Assembly: GCA_947034895.1 (NCBI GenBank)
Contig: OX344764.1
Coordinates: 58,323,348-58,387,347, forward strand
Origin: Rhytidiadelphus loreus
Taxonomy: Eukaryota; Streptophyta; Bryopsida; Hypnales; Hylocomiaceae
Direction: 5' to 3'
Length of the DNA stretch: 64,000 nt
The notes beneath the pieces were generated by a model. That model was not told the DNA's origin, ran no database searches, and saw nothing but the letters and a program-made list of their open reading frames with translations. The translations under genes and the position numbers were made by a program. Positions within the stretch are counted from its first letter, which is position 1; every line of letters begins with the position of its first letter. Shown here piece by piece: positions 41,001 to 53,224 of this stretch.

Positions 41001-43108
41001 TCCTGTATAATAAATTTTTGGTGCGTGGTTTGTTCTTATTGGAGGTGAAGTAATCCAATGGAATTTCTTTATTGCATTTAGTTTCTTAACTTCATTTTCT
41101 ATGATAATTTCAAATTGGGGGTTTCTGAGAAACACATGTTAAATTTGGAAACCCGAAATAATGTAAAAATTTATGAAATGTCCTCTTTGAAGGAGTATAG
41201 TTAATTACAAACATCCCTACCATCCACGAGTACTTGCCATACTTTCTGGTTTCCAATGGTATATTTTACAACCTTTGGAGATTGTTCTGATTTGATTCGT
41301 TTCAACTCCTACAGATATTGATCATGTAGGCCTTAAGGGTTAATTGTGAAAGCAATATTGATTAATGGTTTGCTTCCCCCTTCTGCCTAGGATTTCTGTG
41401 CTTTCATTCGTCTTAATTTTGGACAATGTTGGAACTTGGCTCAGGAGGGGAGGGGAAAAGTATGAAAAATTGGAGGGCTCAGACCATGCTCCTGTTTACG
41501 TGCAATTGAGAACACAACCGCTTTTAGACCAACATGATGTGCCCCCCCTTGCAGCTCGTTTCATGCCAGAACTTCGAGGACGACAGCAAAGTATTGGTAA
41601 GCTTTCGAACTGGTGCAGTGGATTTCTGCCATTTGTTTCTCAAGCTAAAGCGGTGGATGAACTACGTCCTGTCCCATAGTCAGTTTCAGAAATTTGAAAT
41701 TTGAATATATATGTTCGAAGTAGATTCATCCTTTAGAGGCACTGTCTGGGAAGTCCCAACTGCTAGTCGAATGATTTGCCCGATTTACCAGAAAAACAGT
41801 GTTCAAAATGAGATAAAAATGTCTATTGATAATTGGGAATACAGTCAAGGCTCTGTAATTGCACATTCCTAATATTTGCTGAGGATATATTATGTTGTGT
41901 CCACATCTGACTGGGCAACTTCCACATTTCAAGTTGTGAACACATGTGACAGGAGCCCATTTCTGCTCTTCCACCGAAACAGTTCAATTAGAGAGGTTTG
42001 AGTGAAGATGGGATAACCGAAACGTATCAATAAATGACTGGTTGGCATTGCAAAAATAGATTCCTGACAGAATTTTCTCAAATACTTCCGGTCTCAGTTT
42101 GAATTTGTACTTACGGAGATCTGGGCTGGTCGTGCAGTATCCTTATTACAGAAAAGACCTGCCGGGAGTGAGTTCACTGATATTAAATCATGCTCTGAGG
42201 TGAAGGAAGTGAAGCTTAAAAAATCGCCGCCTACAGCCGCTTTTGTGAAGAAGAATATGACTAAGGCGACGAAGATTGATTTCCAAAAGGGTAAACAAAA
42301 GAACCTCCGGTCTTTCTTCATGCCCCCAGCAGCCAAAGGGAAGGAGAACACTGAGGATATGAGCATAATCCCTCAACCCTCAGACTCGGAAACTCTCGTG
42401 AAAACCAGTTTAGGACAAGGAGATGACCAACATTGCACTCCTTCATTCCTTGCTGATGACTGTAGTGCTTCCCAAATTTCAAGTGGTAATATCCTGCCAC
42501 TGTCAACCAGTCAAGCTATCAATGAGGATGCTGTTGACTGGTCTCAGAGTACCAGCACAAGTGAACTGGAGAAGAGTTGTTTCGAAACAAGTACGAATTT
42601 AGCAGCAAAAGCTGAATGGCAAAGAATTCAGAAGACCATGAAGAGGGTCCCAATGTGCTCAGGTCACAATGAGCCATGTGCTGTACGGGTAGTGAAGAAG
42701 GCAGGTCCTAACCTCGGAAGAACTTTCCACTGCTGTGCTCGAGCTCAGGTGCGTTCTCCATCTTTTTCCTAATCCCATCTTACTCTTCACTTCGTAGCGC
42801 CAATATAAAACAATTGAATTGCCTCGAGTAGTAACTTCCCAATTTTGTCCAAGTAAACTAGCTATGCTACATAGTAATGGTCTGAGTCCGGGGTTTGAGT
42901 CCGGGGTTTGAAGTGTTGATCTGCCTTCACAAAGCAAGTAGGATTAGGTAACCAACTTGAACGTCCAACTCCCCATTCGTGACCTTCCGTCAAGAGTTGC
43001 TAAGCTTTTGAGAGGTTGTGTATGCAGGGCCCATCATCAAATCCTGAGGCTAGGTGCGACTACTTTGAGTGGAATGCTCCTACAAAGGGACAAAGTAGGA
43101 GATCTTAA
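38096..43108 (+). CDS. APE2: AP endonuclease 2 with PIP box and GRF zinc finger, 11 exons, 595 aa
   Basis: Class II AP endonuclease/3'-phosphodiesterase of base-excision repair, nuclear. Exons: 38096-38203, 38822-38933, 39151-39213, 39477-39632, 39771-39856, 40017-40132, 40331-40411, 40658-40879, 41445-41596, 42138-42748, 43028-43108; all GT-AG, phases agree, 595 codons. Catalytic core: YNINGLR, the CLQ/ETK junction (metal-binding Glu at the exon 1/2 boundary), [19 protein letters not shown] and GSDHAPV (general-base Asp-His). A Ser/Asp-rich linker follows, with QKNLRSFF (about 42295-42320), a good QxxLxxFF PCNA-interacting box. The C-terminus has a zf-GRF domain: [10 protein letters not shown], then [11 protein letters not shown], then RCDYFEW, with four ligand-type Cys/His residues split across exons 10 and 11. 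Both PIP box and GRF are hallmarks of APE2 and separate it from APE1/ARP. ATG 38096 starts exactly at the EEP fold. Confidence 0.97.
38569..38589 (+). promoter_or_regulatory. Three tandem telomere-type TTTAGGG units (telobox)
   Basis: Three exact TTTAGGG repeats lie in APE2 intron 1, preceded by a duplicated TTACAGAGG. Teloboxes near plant 5' ends are linked to expression in dividing cells and to Polycomb recruitment; here only the motif is seen. TTTAGGG is also the plant telomere unit, which supports a plant origin. Confidence 0.7.
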
Positions 43109-44028
43109 GCATGATTTTTTGTGGGTTGTCTCTTCAATGGAAGCTGAAAATCAGAGATGATGGTGTGGTCAGAATATGTGAGGAACTGATGATGCAGAAT
43201 GGCATGGGAGCCGATGTAGTAAGGTAACTGCGTCTAATTTCGACCGCTTTCTTAAACCGACCAGGATAGTTTCTTGCCTAAACATGTACTCCCACTATTC
43301 ATGAGTCTATGGTTAGTTTTAGGAACACCTATTTTTAGCACTTCAAAAATCCACAATTTATTCATATGAAGTCCAAAAAATGCATTCTCAGAGAATCTAG
43401 AATCCTCTTTTGACTACCAACAAGACCACAATTTTTTTTCAAAATAATAATGGGAACCATGCTGAATTGCTTATTTGTGATTAGGGGTGTTGATTCTTGC
43501 TCCACAATATATTTGCAGGTTTATTTCCAAATTGGGTAGAACATGATTCTTTGTTCCTCAAAATACTAACCTTGTCATAGAGTTTTCAACCACGAGTCTG
43601 AAATTACCTGCTTCTCTAAGCCAGCTCTGAATCCCCCTCCTAGTGACAAATTTTCATGATTTTCATGTGGGGAGAAATTAATGGTTGAACTCTAAATTAT
43701 CATCTGTTCACGCACATGGTTTATGGTTTTTGTGAGAGTGCGAATCAGTGTAAAACCCCATGGTTACAGAATACCGTCTATTCAAATACTGATTCAAAAT
43801 GTAAAATTCACAAGTTTGTAACATAAATGGATTTTGTGCATTGTATGAAATTCAAGAGACTTGAATATGGAAAGTGGGGAAAGTCATTGTCATTCCAATA
43901 GGATATGTTAAGTACCAAATAATGTTATATGGATGCATAGATGGCTTTCACATGTGAATTGCATCTAAGGTATGTACTCCCATAATCAACACTATCAAAA
44001 ATGTATCTACTGCAGCATTATGGTGTAG
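43109..44028. other. APE2 3' region and AT-rich spacer
   Basis: No gene. A worn copy of the dispersed repeat seen at 8180 and 32920 lies at about 43370-43460. Confidence 0.5.
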
Positions 44029-45945
44029 ACGTTATACCCAGGGCATTCTGCTTTCTGTGATTGCAACTCTGATACTTTGGAGTCCTACGTTCAAGCTTGT
44101 TATGAAGCGAAGTCTGACGTAGACAGGAAGGCGTGCTTCGATTCCGATTCCCCCAAGGTTTCCTCCAAGCTTGATGTGGGTAGTAAGGCTAGAAAAAGCT
44201 TTTTGAAGGCTTTCTCTGATGAGTATATAGATGATCGCTCCTGCTTGAAGACATTTACCAATTTTATTGACAAATGTGCAGCTCAATGGAGGCGCAAGAT
44301 TTACCTTGCCCCCTATACGTCTCTTGTGCAAAGCTCAGGTACCAGGAAAAGCCGACTGGTGAAGGAATTTGCCGACGAACGGTATGTGATATACTGCTGT
44401 GTTAGAGAGAAGGGTAGTTCCGGCATTCCTGCGCGTTCCTGGATAGCGGACGTGCTTGTCCCGGCGTCCAAGAGAGGCGATGACCGGGAGAAATTGAAGG
44501 GGTTCCTTCTTTATGCTTCACTTTTTTGTGCCTGCATGGATCATCTGGCCGATTTTGTGAAGAGCGACGCAAACCGTACTGAGCGAGTATGGTGCAAGAT
44601 GCAACTAATGGAGGAGGAGTCTGGAACCAATGTCAGTGGAGTTTCTTTTTGGAAGGAAATCCACAAGAGGATGACCGAATTTCAAACGAATGTTGGCCCT
44701 ATCGAAGTAGGGATACAACTCACGGATCTCTCAGAGTCCAAGATACGATCGTCATGTACAAAGCTCGTGGAAAGTTTCAGGATCTCTGGTTTAGACCCAA
44801 AGGGTAAGGCGTTGCTTACCTTTGCATTGGACGAGTCTAAAAGCCTCCTTGGAGATTATGGTGACACGACACACTTCAGCATATTCCAGTGGATGGCCTC
44901 TTCTCTTCAGCAGGGCTGTGGCATCTTTATAGTACTGCTTGATACAACTTCCAAAATCAGCAACTTCATGCCCTCCAAGATTCCAGATAGATCGTTCCGG
45001 TACAGTGAAAAGAGTAATCAGCTGCTTCCAGCATGCTATGCAGTCGACACCTTCAATATCTTGGCTCCCAAGGAGAAGATTTGGATTGTGTTAGGTGATT
45101 CTCCTTGTGACTTGACAAGTGTATTGCTCAAGCATTTCATGAAAGGGCGACCTTTGTTTGGAAGTTCCATTCAATCTTGGGTGGACACCGAAGTTAGTGA
45201 AGTGGTGATATTGGTTGATGTGGTGCAATTGACTATGGAGAAGTTACTTGGGGAAATCGTTGTAGAACAGGGTATGCAAGTAAATACGGACCATTATCTA
45301 GTGGTTGCATTGCTTTCTATGCATGCCATTGTTTTTGTTAAACCCTAGTCAGAGTTGGCATCGTCCTTGGTTGCCAACCACCTTGCCATATGCCTTGCTA
45401 TTTCCTCTAACAAGCGCTTGGTATTCACCGGGTATCCATCGGAACCAGTGTTGGCTGAAGCTGCGTGTCGCATAATGAATCGGCAGTCGAAGTTAGATTT
45501 GGGTGAAATCCTTGGTCCCATGTTACCTTACGTACGAGAGGGAATTGTTAAAGGGGGTGCACGAGGTGAGTTGGTGGCACGAATTCTTTTCCTCTTAGCT
45601 TGGGATCGTGCCTACAAGAATGATACGTCTAGATACAAACCACGGTTCACCATCTTCTGTGATTATAACATACTCTATACCAGGCCTCTAGTGGTGCGGG
45701 AGTTTCTACATTCCTTGGCTAACAAAGATCAATTCGATGATGCTCTTAAAGGGCAAATTGATCAGGAAGAAATGGAGAGGTTTTTGAAAGAGAGGGTATT
45801 CTTTACCCACTTTACCTTAGTCACCCGTAGTGTCCAACGGTCTAAATTGATAGATTTCTACGAGCGTAGTGTTGCCATTTTAATGTGTGTGCCACATTGT
45901 TTTTTAGCGTATTTGGCAACTTTAAGCTCCTTGTTGTATATCTAA
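44029..45945 (+). pseudogene. Crinkler/RHS-like P-loop NTPase gene, one in-frame TAG
   Basis: The frame is open from just after a stop at 44026-44028 to TAA at about 45943, except for TAG at 45346-45348. There is no ATG near the head (the first open codon of note is TTG 44077), so the 5' exon or end is missing or the gene is truncated. Before the stop: a Walker A-like QSSGTRKSRL (about 44329-44360), a following CCVREKG strand, a Walker B-like LLTFALDE (about 44812-44835), a IFIVLLDTTSKI sensor-like strand and GRPLFGSSIQSW. After it: SEPVLAEAACRIM and GARGELVARILFLLAWD. This order matches the large, poorly named NTPase family of fungi and oomycetes related to Crinkler and RHS proteins, which is known to be mobile and often coupled to nuclease domains. 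No nuclease domain is readable in the remaining C-terminus. Function here is unknown; the family match is from memory. Confidence 0.6.
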
Positions 45946-48237
45946 ATTTCACTAGTGAAAATGATTTTCTTTAAAAATTTGATGATCCCAACAAAGGAAT
46001 TGTAATTAAAATTGAACATCTTATTGCAACTTAAATTTAGGGCCCATTACCACAATACATTGATATTCTAATTATAGAATTATATAGGATTTTTGTTTAC
46101 ACTAGAATATTCTTCACTACAATAGAAATTTATGGTGAAATGTTCAAAAAAATTTACCTAATTTTGTATTTGATATGAATTTTCTTCACTATTTCTATAA
46201 AAATACACAATAATTTCAAATTTTCACAAAAAAATCTGAAAATTTCACAACTTATAGAAGATGTATTATGAAAACTCTTTTTTGATAACAAAAAGCTGGA
46301 TTTTGGTGTAAAAACTTTAAATTTAATTGATTAGAATAGATAGTAAAAGGCAAGTAGACTAGGAAAGAGATTTGGTAAGTTACTCATGAAGAAAATAAAT
46401 AGAGAAAGGAAGATGACTTCAACTCAATCTACACTATTAGGAGTACTAATACAGTATTATTTTGTTGTATATTTACTTTGGAAATATATGTCTTCATTCT
46501 ACTAAAAAAAATTGATTGTTGCTTGTATGCTTAGTGTTGATTTAGTTTATTTTTAGGAGGCTATGGTAATGGAAGTTACCAGCATAGAGTTGATCTTGAT
46601 GCATGTAGAAAGTGATTTGAATTTAATTGATTTGTTCAGATGCCATTATTTTATGTATATTGTTGTCTAATTGACTATACTCGAATTGTGTTGAATGTTT
46701 GAATTTTAAGAAGTCTAATTAACCTATGTGTGTGTGAGTAAATAAAGCCTTCTCTGATTCAAGATTCAAGATTGGATGAGGTAGAGGGTATATTTTCCCC
46801 TTTATTATAGTAGGGTATGTTGTCCCACTTCCATGACTTTCTCTTACCTCTCCAAAATTGTTATTTCTAGTGCAACGTGCAAAATGAAAAAATTACTTTG
46901 GTTGAATATTCAAATAATATCACCTTCTTCTACAATATGAGAATTAACCTATGGAAAAAATTTCAAGACTTTGACTACATAGATTGCAATATACTAGCCT
47001 TTAAAGAGAAAATAAACTTTAATCCTAGCATTTTGAAGTACTAAGTTATAAATCTTTGAATCCTCTTAACAAAGAATTTTAGTGTTGTTGACTTTCAAAT
47101 ATTTTATATTGGAGAATTAAATTGAAATTCCTAAATAAATAAATACAATTTTAAAATACATTGATTTTTCTTTCTTAAATAGCTTGTTAAGAAGAAGCAT
47201 GTACAAGATGGAATTAAAACACGTCAATTCTAACAAAAATTTGTTTTAGCAAACAATCTAAATAATTTGGAGATATTTTTAATCAAAATTGTGAAAAAAT
47301 AAAATCCTAGAAAGTAAATGTGTTCCCCTATTTTAAAAACAAGCTTCAAAAATTGAGCCAAGAATTTGAGATCATACGAATCTTCCTAAACTTTCATTTG
47401 TCCAATGTATGCCTCGTGGAAAGTGCATTGGAAACTTATTTAAACATCATCTGTAAACCATGGAATTAGCATGAATAATGAGTACTACCTCAATAAAGGA
47501 CCCTCCTTTCCATTACAAACACATTCAAGGAAATTTTTAATTAAAAATATGGATGAAAATCCAAAGTCCATCATTCTCTTAATATGTTCATTGAAATAAT
47601 TTATAAGCCACTTTCCTAGCTCTTGTGAATTTACAAGGTTTTGCACAGGCAAAGGAAATCAACCCATACTATTGGAACTTTGGTAATCATGATGAAACTT
47701 ATTATTTGCTATGGATGGAAATTTTGAATTCATATTTAAATTAGCTAAGAGTGGTTAGGAAAACACTTGAACTTCTTAATCTAACCTTGTCATCAATGAC
47801 ATTCAAGAATATCTTGCACATTCATTGCACACTCATTGTTAGTAGCACATTGGTCTCACGTTCACTTGATTTGACCCAAAATATAACTATTTTCCAAAAA
47901 TCTAGATATAGGCGGGGTAGAATGTCCAAATTTAAAATATCTACAAATTCAAAAGCAACATTTAACTTGGAGACCCAAACAAGTTGGTTTGCCCAAAGTA
48001 CTTTGCACTTTGGATCAAGATTGTCAAGATTGTTATAGCACTTCCATTGGTTTGTCTTTTAACCCTAAAAGAACAAGACCTATCACCAAGGTACTTTGTC
48101 AAAAATGATCCAATTTTTAGACTGATAGGTGCATTTTTCATTTCTAAGCTAATATTGAAAGTCATCCATTGACCACTTTTGGCCACAATATCCTTTAAGG
48201 ATTAAGCCTACTGTGGTATTTTTTGGATGAAAAGTAA
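45946..48237. other. AT-rich intergenic DNA
   Basis: 2.3 kb without a supportable gene. Position 46960-47380 contains words shared with TTAA element A (AAAAAATTTCA, TTGACTACATAGATTGCAA), suggesting a buried, worn copy. Confidence 0.5.
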
Positions 48238-48429
48238 CACTACAAGAAAAACAATGTATAAATGATTGCAAAGAATGACTGCATAGGAATCATTGTAGAC
48301 AAAAATAACTGCACTGTGATTTTGGCCCCTGGAGTCATAGTGGACTAGTCATTTTTATAAATGACTGCCATAGTATTATCACCATCCATTGTGAGCTTGG
48401 ATGGGGTTTTGGATGAAAACCCCAAAGTG

Positions 48430-48975
48430 GTAAATCTAGAAAATTTGAATATTATTTTTTGAAATCTAGTATTATATTCTAAAATCTAAAAAATGTGAAT
48501 ATTTTTCTTCTAAAATCTAGGATTGTATTCTAAAATCTAGGAAATGTGAATATTATTTCTTGAAATCTAGGATTATATTCTGAAATCTAAGAAATGTGAA
48601 TATTTTTCTTCTAAAATCTAGGATTATATTCTGAAATCTAAGAAATGTGAATATTTTTCTTCTAAAATCTAGGATTATATTCTGAAATCTAGGAAATGTG
48701 AATATTTTTCTTCTAAACTCTAGGATTGTATTCTAAAATCTAGGAAATGTGAATATTATTTCTTGAAATCTAGGATTATATTCTGAAATCTAGGAAATGT
48801 GAATATTTTTCTTCTGAAATCTAGGATTGTATTCTAAAATGTAGGAAATTTAAATATTTTTCTTCTGAAATCTAGGAAATGTAAATATTATTTTATAAAA
48901 TCTAGGATTATATTCTAAAATCTAGGAAATGTGAAGATTATTTTCTAATATCTAAAAGATTTGAAGATTATTTTC
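48430..48975. repeat. 51-base minisatellite, about ten units
   Basis: Units are built from AAATCTAGGATTATATTCT and AATGTGAATATTTTTCTTCT halves; two subtypes alternate (one with TTTTTCTTCT, one with TTATTTCTTG). The spacing between equivalent words is 51 bases for adjacent central copies. It lies entirely within the CACTA element. Confidence 0.85.
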
Positions 48976-49639
48976 GAGTTGTGGTGAAATGTGCAAAATG
49001 AGTACTTACACCATATACAAATACATGATTCATACATCATATACAAATATACAATAAACTATATTTTGTATATGTGTCAAATGGATTTTCAAGCCATATA
49101 GTGTGTGAATACAAAGAGTTCAAATAACAAGCTTTTTATACAAGTGGAGTGGTAGAAGGCAAGACAAACCATGTGGGATTTGTAAAATGTTGATGCAATA
49201 GTAGAGTAGTGATGTCGAAGTCATTATGTAGTTGTGTTAAAGTAAATCACAATCAAAATAGTAGAGTTGTGACTCGGAAATCATTATGTAGTCACCTTAG
49301 AGTAAATTGTAGTCAAAATACAATCACATCGTTTACTCACTTTTGACTATGACCTTCACAATGGAATTGATTAAGTCAAAATTGGAAGTTTAACAATGTT
49401 GTAAACAAAAACCAATGGATGAAACATAGACATTGTGAAAGTTATCAACCTAGTTCTATAAAAATTAGAACCAAAAATTGTTTTTCTATCTCTTAGAGGT
49501 GCTAAATGTCATCTAAATTTTAGTTTTTGGCCTTTGCATTGTCAATCTAACTTTATTTTTTTAGTTTGTTTTGAAAAAAGCATTAGTAAATAGAGAAAAC
49601 AATCCAAAAAAAAAAAAGTCTCCAAGAGTGCATCATTTT

Positions 49640-49880
49640 AACTCCTACAAGAGCAAGGCCTTTTTTCTACCAAAGAAACCCTAAAAACTGCCATTTCTGT
49701 AGCAAAGAGTAAAAACAAATTTAAATGTTTTTCTTGGACATCTAACCGTAGGATCTTACACCCAACTAGTATTTAAAAGTGTGGAAAAAATTTCAGAATT
49801 TTTGACCGCATAGATTGCAAAATATTTGCATTTAAAGTGGAAAAAACAAGTTTTTCAGCACATTGCGGGACTAGATAAAG
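49640..49880. mobile_element. Worn TTAA-type element nested in CACTA element
   Basis: The left edge TTAACTCCTACAAGAGCAAG is a diverged form of the element A end, followed by shared interior words (AAACTGCCATTT, TTGACCG, GCATTTAAAG) in the same order as 11326-11560. The right end is not clear. Confidence 0.5.
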
Positions 49881-50088
49881 ACAGCACGTTCCGGATGTAA
49901 AAATGTGGATGAAGACTCCCTACCGCTAAGCCGTCATCCTGTAGTCGCGAATGTGACTCTAAATTGACTCTAATGATGACAACCCCAAACCCTTGGTGCA
50001 ATTAGGGAACACGAGTCATATTCAAGTCGTTCCGGACAAGCAGTCATTCTTCTATGGTTACATTTACCCCCATTTCCTTGTAGTGTAA

Positions 50089-52872
50089 GCAATAAATATA
50101 TGATCCATTGATAAAATATTCCTTTGACAAATAATAATTTGCCTTTGTGCCGTTATTTTGCACCTACACTAAATGCTACAAGACAATTCATCATTATTAA
50201 AATAGTACATAGACATCTGTTCATTTTGCTTTTGCACACTAGGAGATTTGCCATTTGTTGAAAGTTAAAGTAGCGAGTTGCTCAAGTGGAACACACAACT
50301 GATCCACTCTTTGCATCTGGGACACAATGATTTGTTTAGTGAAATTTTTCTTAGCAAATGTGCCAAATTTTCACTTGACTTTTGAGTTGTCTCCCTCTAT
50401 GATAAAAAGAAAAAAAAAGAAAAAAAAAGAGGATGAAATTGCCAAAAACATCTGTAGCAAATATGAGATTTGCCAATATTTAGACAAATTTTACTATTTG
50501 AAGGTAATATTGTGGATGAATGATGGGTACATGATTAGAATTGAATGATTTGTCTAGTCTCTTTACATTCTAGGGTGCATGTTACACTTCCACCAAGAAA
50601 ACTTCATTGGTAACTAATGCTCTTAGAGCATCCATGCGTAGCCCTCGATATGTTTTACACTCACTAAACGTGAATGATAAGTGCTATGAACTCTTCAAAA
50701 TTCTCTCATCGCACTCAATTCTAGCATATCAAGCAATGATCCATGAAATTACTAGTGATCATAAGTTTAGTGAGTTGTATCTTATATTCCACTTAGTGCT
50801 TGATCGATTGACTATTAATAGGGCACATTTGATAAATAAAGATAGGAGATGGGAATTTTGAAGGTTCATAAAAATAGATTTAAACTCTTAGAGTGTCAGA
50901 TTTAGAGTACATGTGTACAAATGTTCATAACCCCACTCAACGTTCTAAAGTCTAAAATTTGGATGATGAACAAAGTGCTTCTATGCAAAGTTCCTTCCAA
51001 ATGACTTCTCATTCATCCCAAATAATACTTGATTGTTTAATCCTTAAAGGACAAACAAGTGACCTTGGAAATCATCTCTTTTCATTATCGTGTGAATGAT
51101 TGACTTAAGAAATAGCAAAAGCACTCATTGGAAGTCAAACTACTATAGAAGACCTCCCCTTTTCACAACAAAATTCCAAAGATCAATAGTTGCACTTTTG
51201 TCCTACTAGAAGGATTCATTGTCATCCATCGGACGCCAAATGTCTGTGTCAATGTCATGGCCTATTCAATGAAATTGAACAAAGTAATATACTTATATAA
51301 GACTCTAAAATGTCCACGACTCCAATATTTCTAAAACTGAGGACTTGGGCGTTAAAGTACGTCACTTAATGTTGTTGCTAGTGCACCTTTCCGCGAGGAC
51401 GTACCCGGGAAGAAGGTGTCGCTTTCTTTGCACCTTGCATTTGTCCCTGTGGCGTCAATTGCCGATCCCCTGCCGGGCTCACACTAGCAGGAACCCCTAT
51501 TTTTTTGGATGTTAGCATGAAACAAGAATGTTTTTTAAAACAAGAGCAAAGAAATGGGACTTTGGCTATGGAAGGCTTAATTCAGTTGGATGTTGCAAGA
51601 AACACGTCAACGTTAGGATCATAACAAGCTTCTGTCATATCTGATGTCCATGTTTCAAAGAACATCACAAAAAACATAGTCACATTTCTCATGACGTCCT
51701 GAGAAATAAGTAACTATCATGTTGGCAAAGGATTTCGGTTTGACTACAGATAAGTTACTGAAACTTACTATGGGCTGAGATAAAATGTTGACCACATGTG
51801 AAAAATACAAAGAAAGGGCAACTCTTTGGCATCTTTTCTCAAAAAAAACTTGCATGCATGGATGGGAAAGCTGTGGAATGACTTCATTTTCTGTTGTACT
51901 TTCAATATAGCACAAATTGTATTAACAAGTCCTAAAAATTTAGTATAATGTGTTATAGTATATATTCTATACGTAAATATTTGTCTCTATGCTTCCAAAT
52001 ACTTCATAATAAAACATATTTTGTTGTCAATTTTTGAAGATTCATTTTTTGAATGCATTGCAAATAAAGTATTTTTTCGCTAAAGTTATTATTCTTATCC
52101 TCTCTCAAACAACAAAGAATATTGGAAACAAAACAATGACTTTGCACTCACTTCCATTATGTGTTGCACTTTCTCCATTCTCCATTGAGGGCTTCAAAAT
52201 AATTGGATTGCGAATATATTAGAAGACATTGCAATCTTCATATGCTCAAGACTCATGTTCAAGACTCTCAGTGCAAATTCTTGTTTACATGTTCAAAAAC
52301 AATATTGCTATCAACTTGGAATTTTATGAGACAATTTTTCTTTTATAAATTGAGATTTTGTTCCATTTCATTATTTCGTTAATAAATTTTTTATCTTGAC
52401 GGTGTAGTCAAATAATAGTATTGTAAAAGTAGGTATTAACCTTCTACTAGTACGTTTACAACATTTAAACCAAAAATGCACAAGGCACTACATTTTGGTG
52501 TTGATAGAACTTTGAAGTGAATGAAATTCTTATTAAAACTACTCATTATTCTAATTAGTTTTTTCTTAAGAAAGATGTCTCCTTGAAGTATAGTTTTAGC
52601 ATCAGACATTTGATTTTTATAATGAATGATTATGATTTTCCAATTCAACATTTTGTGCAAGGGTGTCCACTGTAAATCTTCATTTTCTATTTTTGAGGGC
52701 TCTTCAAAATTAGCATAAAGTTAGAACAATACATCTTAGAGAAAAAACCACAATAGATATTTGTTTTCATAAGATTTATACTTTATAGACTAGAAATGAC
52801 TTGCATGGCCGCATGGGCTTATGGTTTGACTGTGGGTAAGTTTCTAAAAATTATTTGGGGCTGAGGTGAAAT
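50089..52872. other. Intergenic DNA with dispersed repeats
   Basis: No gene. (AAAAAAAAG)-type purine runs lie at 50407-50430. Position 51040-51120 is the repeat flank also seen at 7870-7950. A GC-rich patch (51385-51485, with ACGTACCCGGGAAG) stands out in AT-rich DNA. Position 51735-51850 is a paralogue of the target of the MITE at 52873 and lacks the MITE. Confidence 0.55.
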
Positions 52873-53069
52873 CACTAGAAGAAAACTATGTTAGAATCCC
52901 TGAAAACACGTCACCTTGTTTTTGTTAAGTTCCCGTTTCAAAACGTAGTCAAAACGCAGAATAACACAGAAAAAGTTTTTTTTTGCATTTTGACTGCGTT
53001 TTGAAACAGGAACTTAACGAAAACAAGGTGACGTGTGTTTAGGGGTTTTAACACAATTTTCTTCTAGTG
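52873..53069. mobile_element. CACTAGAAG-type MITE, 197 bp, TSD AAT, with empty site
   Basis: The ends are CACTAGAAGAAAACTATG and CAATTTTCTTCTAGTG, with complementary arms (TGAAAACACGTCACCTTG at the left, its complement at the right). AAT flanks both sides. The paralogous sequence near 51770-51800 (GGGCTGAGATAAAATGTTGACC) without its last bases is the same site unfilled, which confirms the three-base duplication. Same family as 10196-10425. Confidence 0.93.
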
Positions 53070-53224
53070 AATGTTGACTACATGAGAAAAAGACATGGGA
53101 AAGGCAACCACATAGCATGGTTTTAAAAAATGGTATTTGACGTGGCATTTCAATGATATGGCATCCAATGAAGCTGAAGTGGCATGCCACTTCAATACAC
53201 ATTGATGCCGTCTGAAAACTTTAA

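Larger units (their letters stand above)
48238..50085. mobile_element. Non-autonomous CACTA element, 1848 bp, TSD TAA
   Basis: It starts CACTACAAGAAAAACAATG and ends CCATTTCCTTGTAGTG; TAA flanks both sides (48235-48237, 50086-50088). The terminal words match the small MITE at 6898-7050. Subterminal repeats of ATAAATGA(C/T)TG and ATGACTG occur at the left. There is no transposase. It carries a 51-base minisatellite (48430-48975) and a worn TTAA-type element (about 49640-49880), so it has acted as a landing site. Confidence 0.88.
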
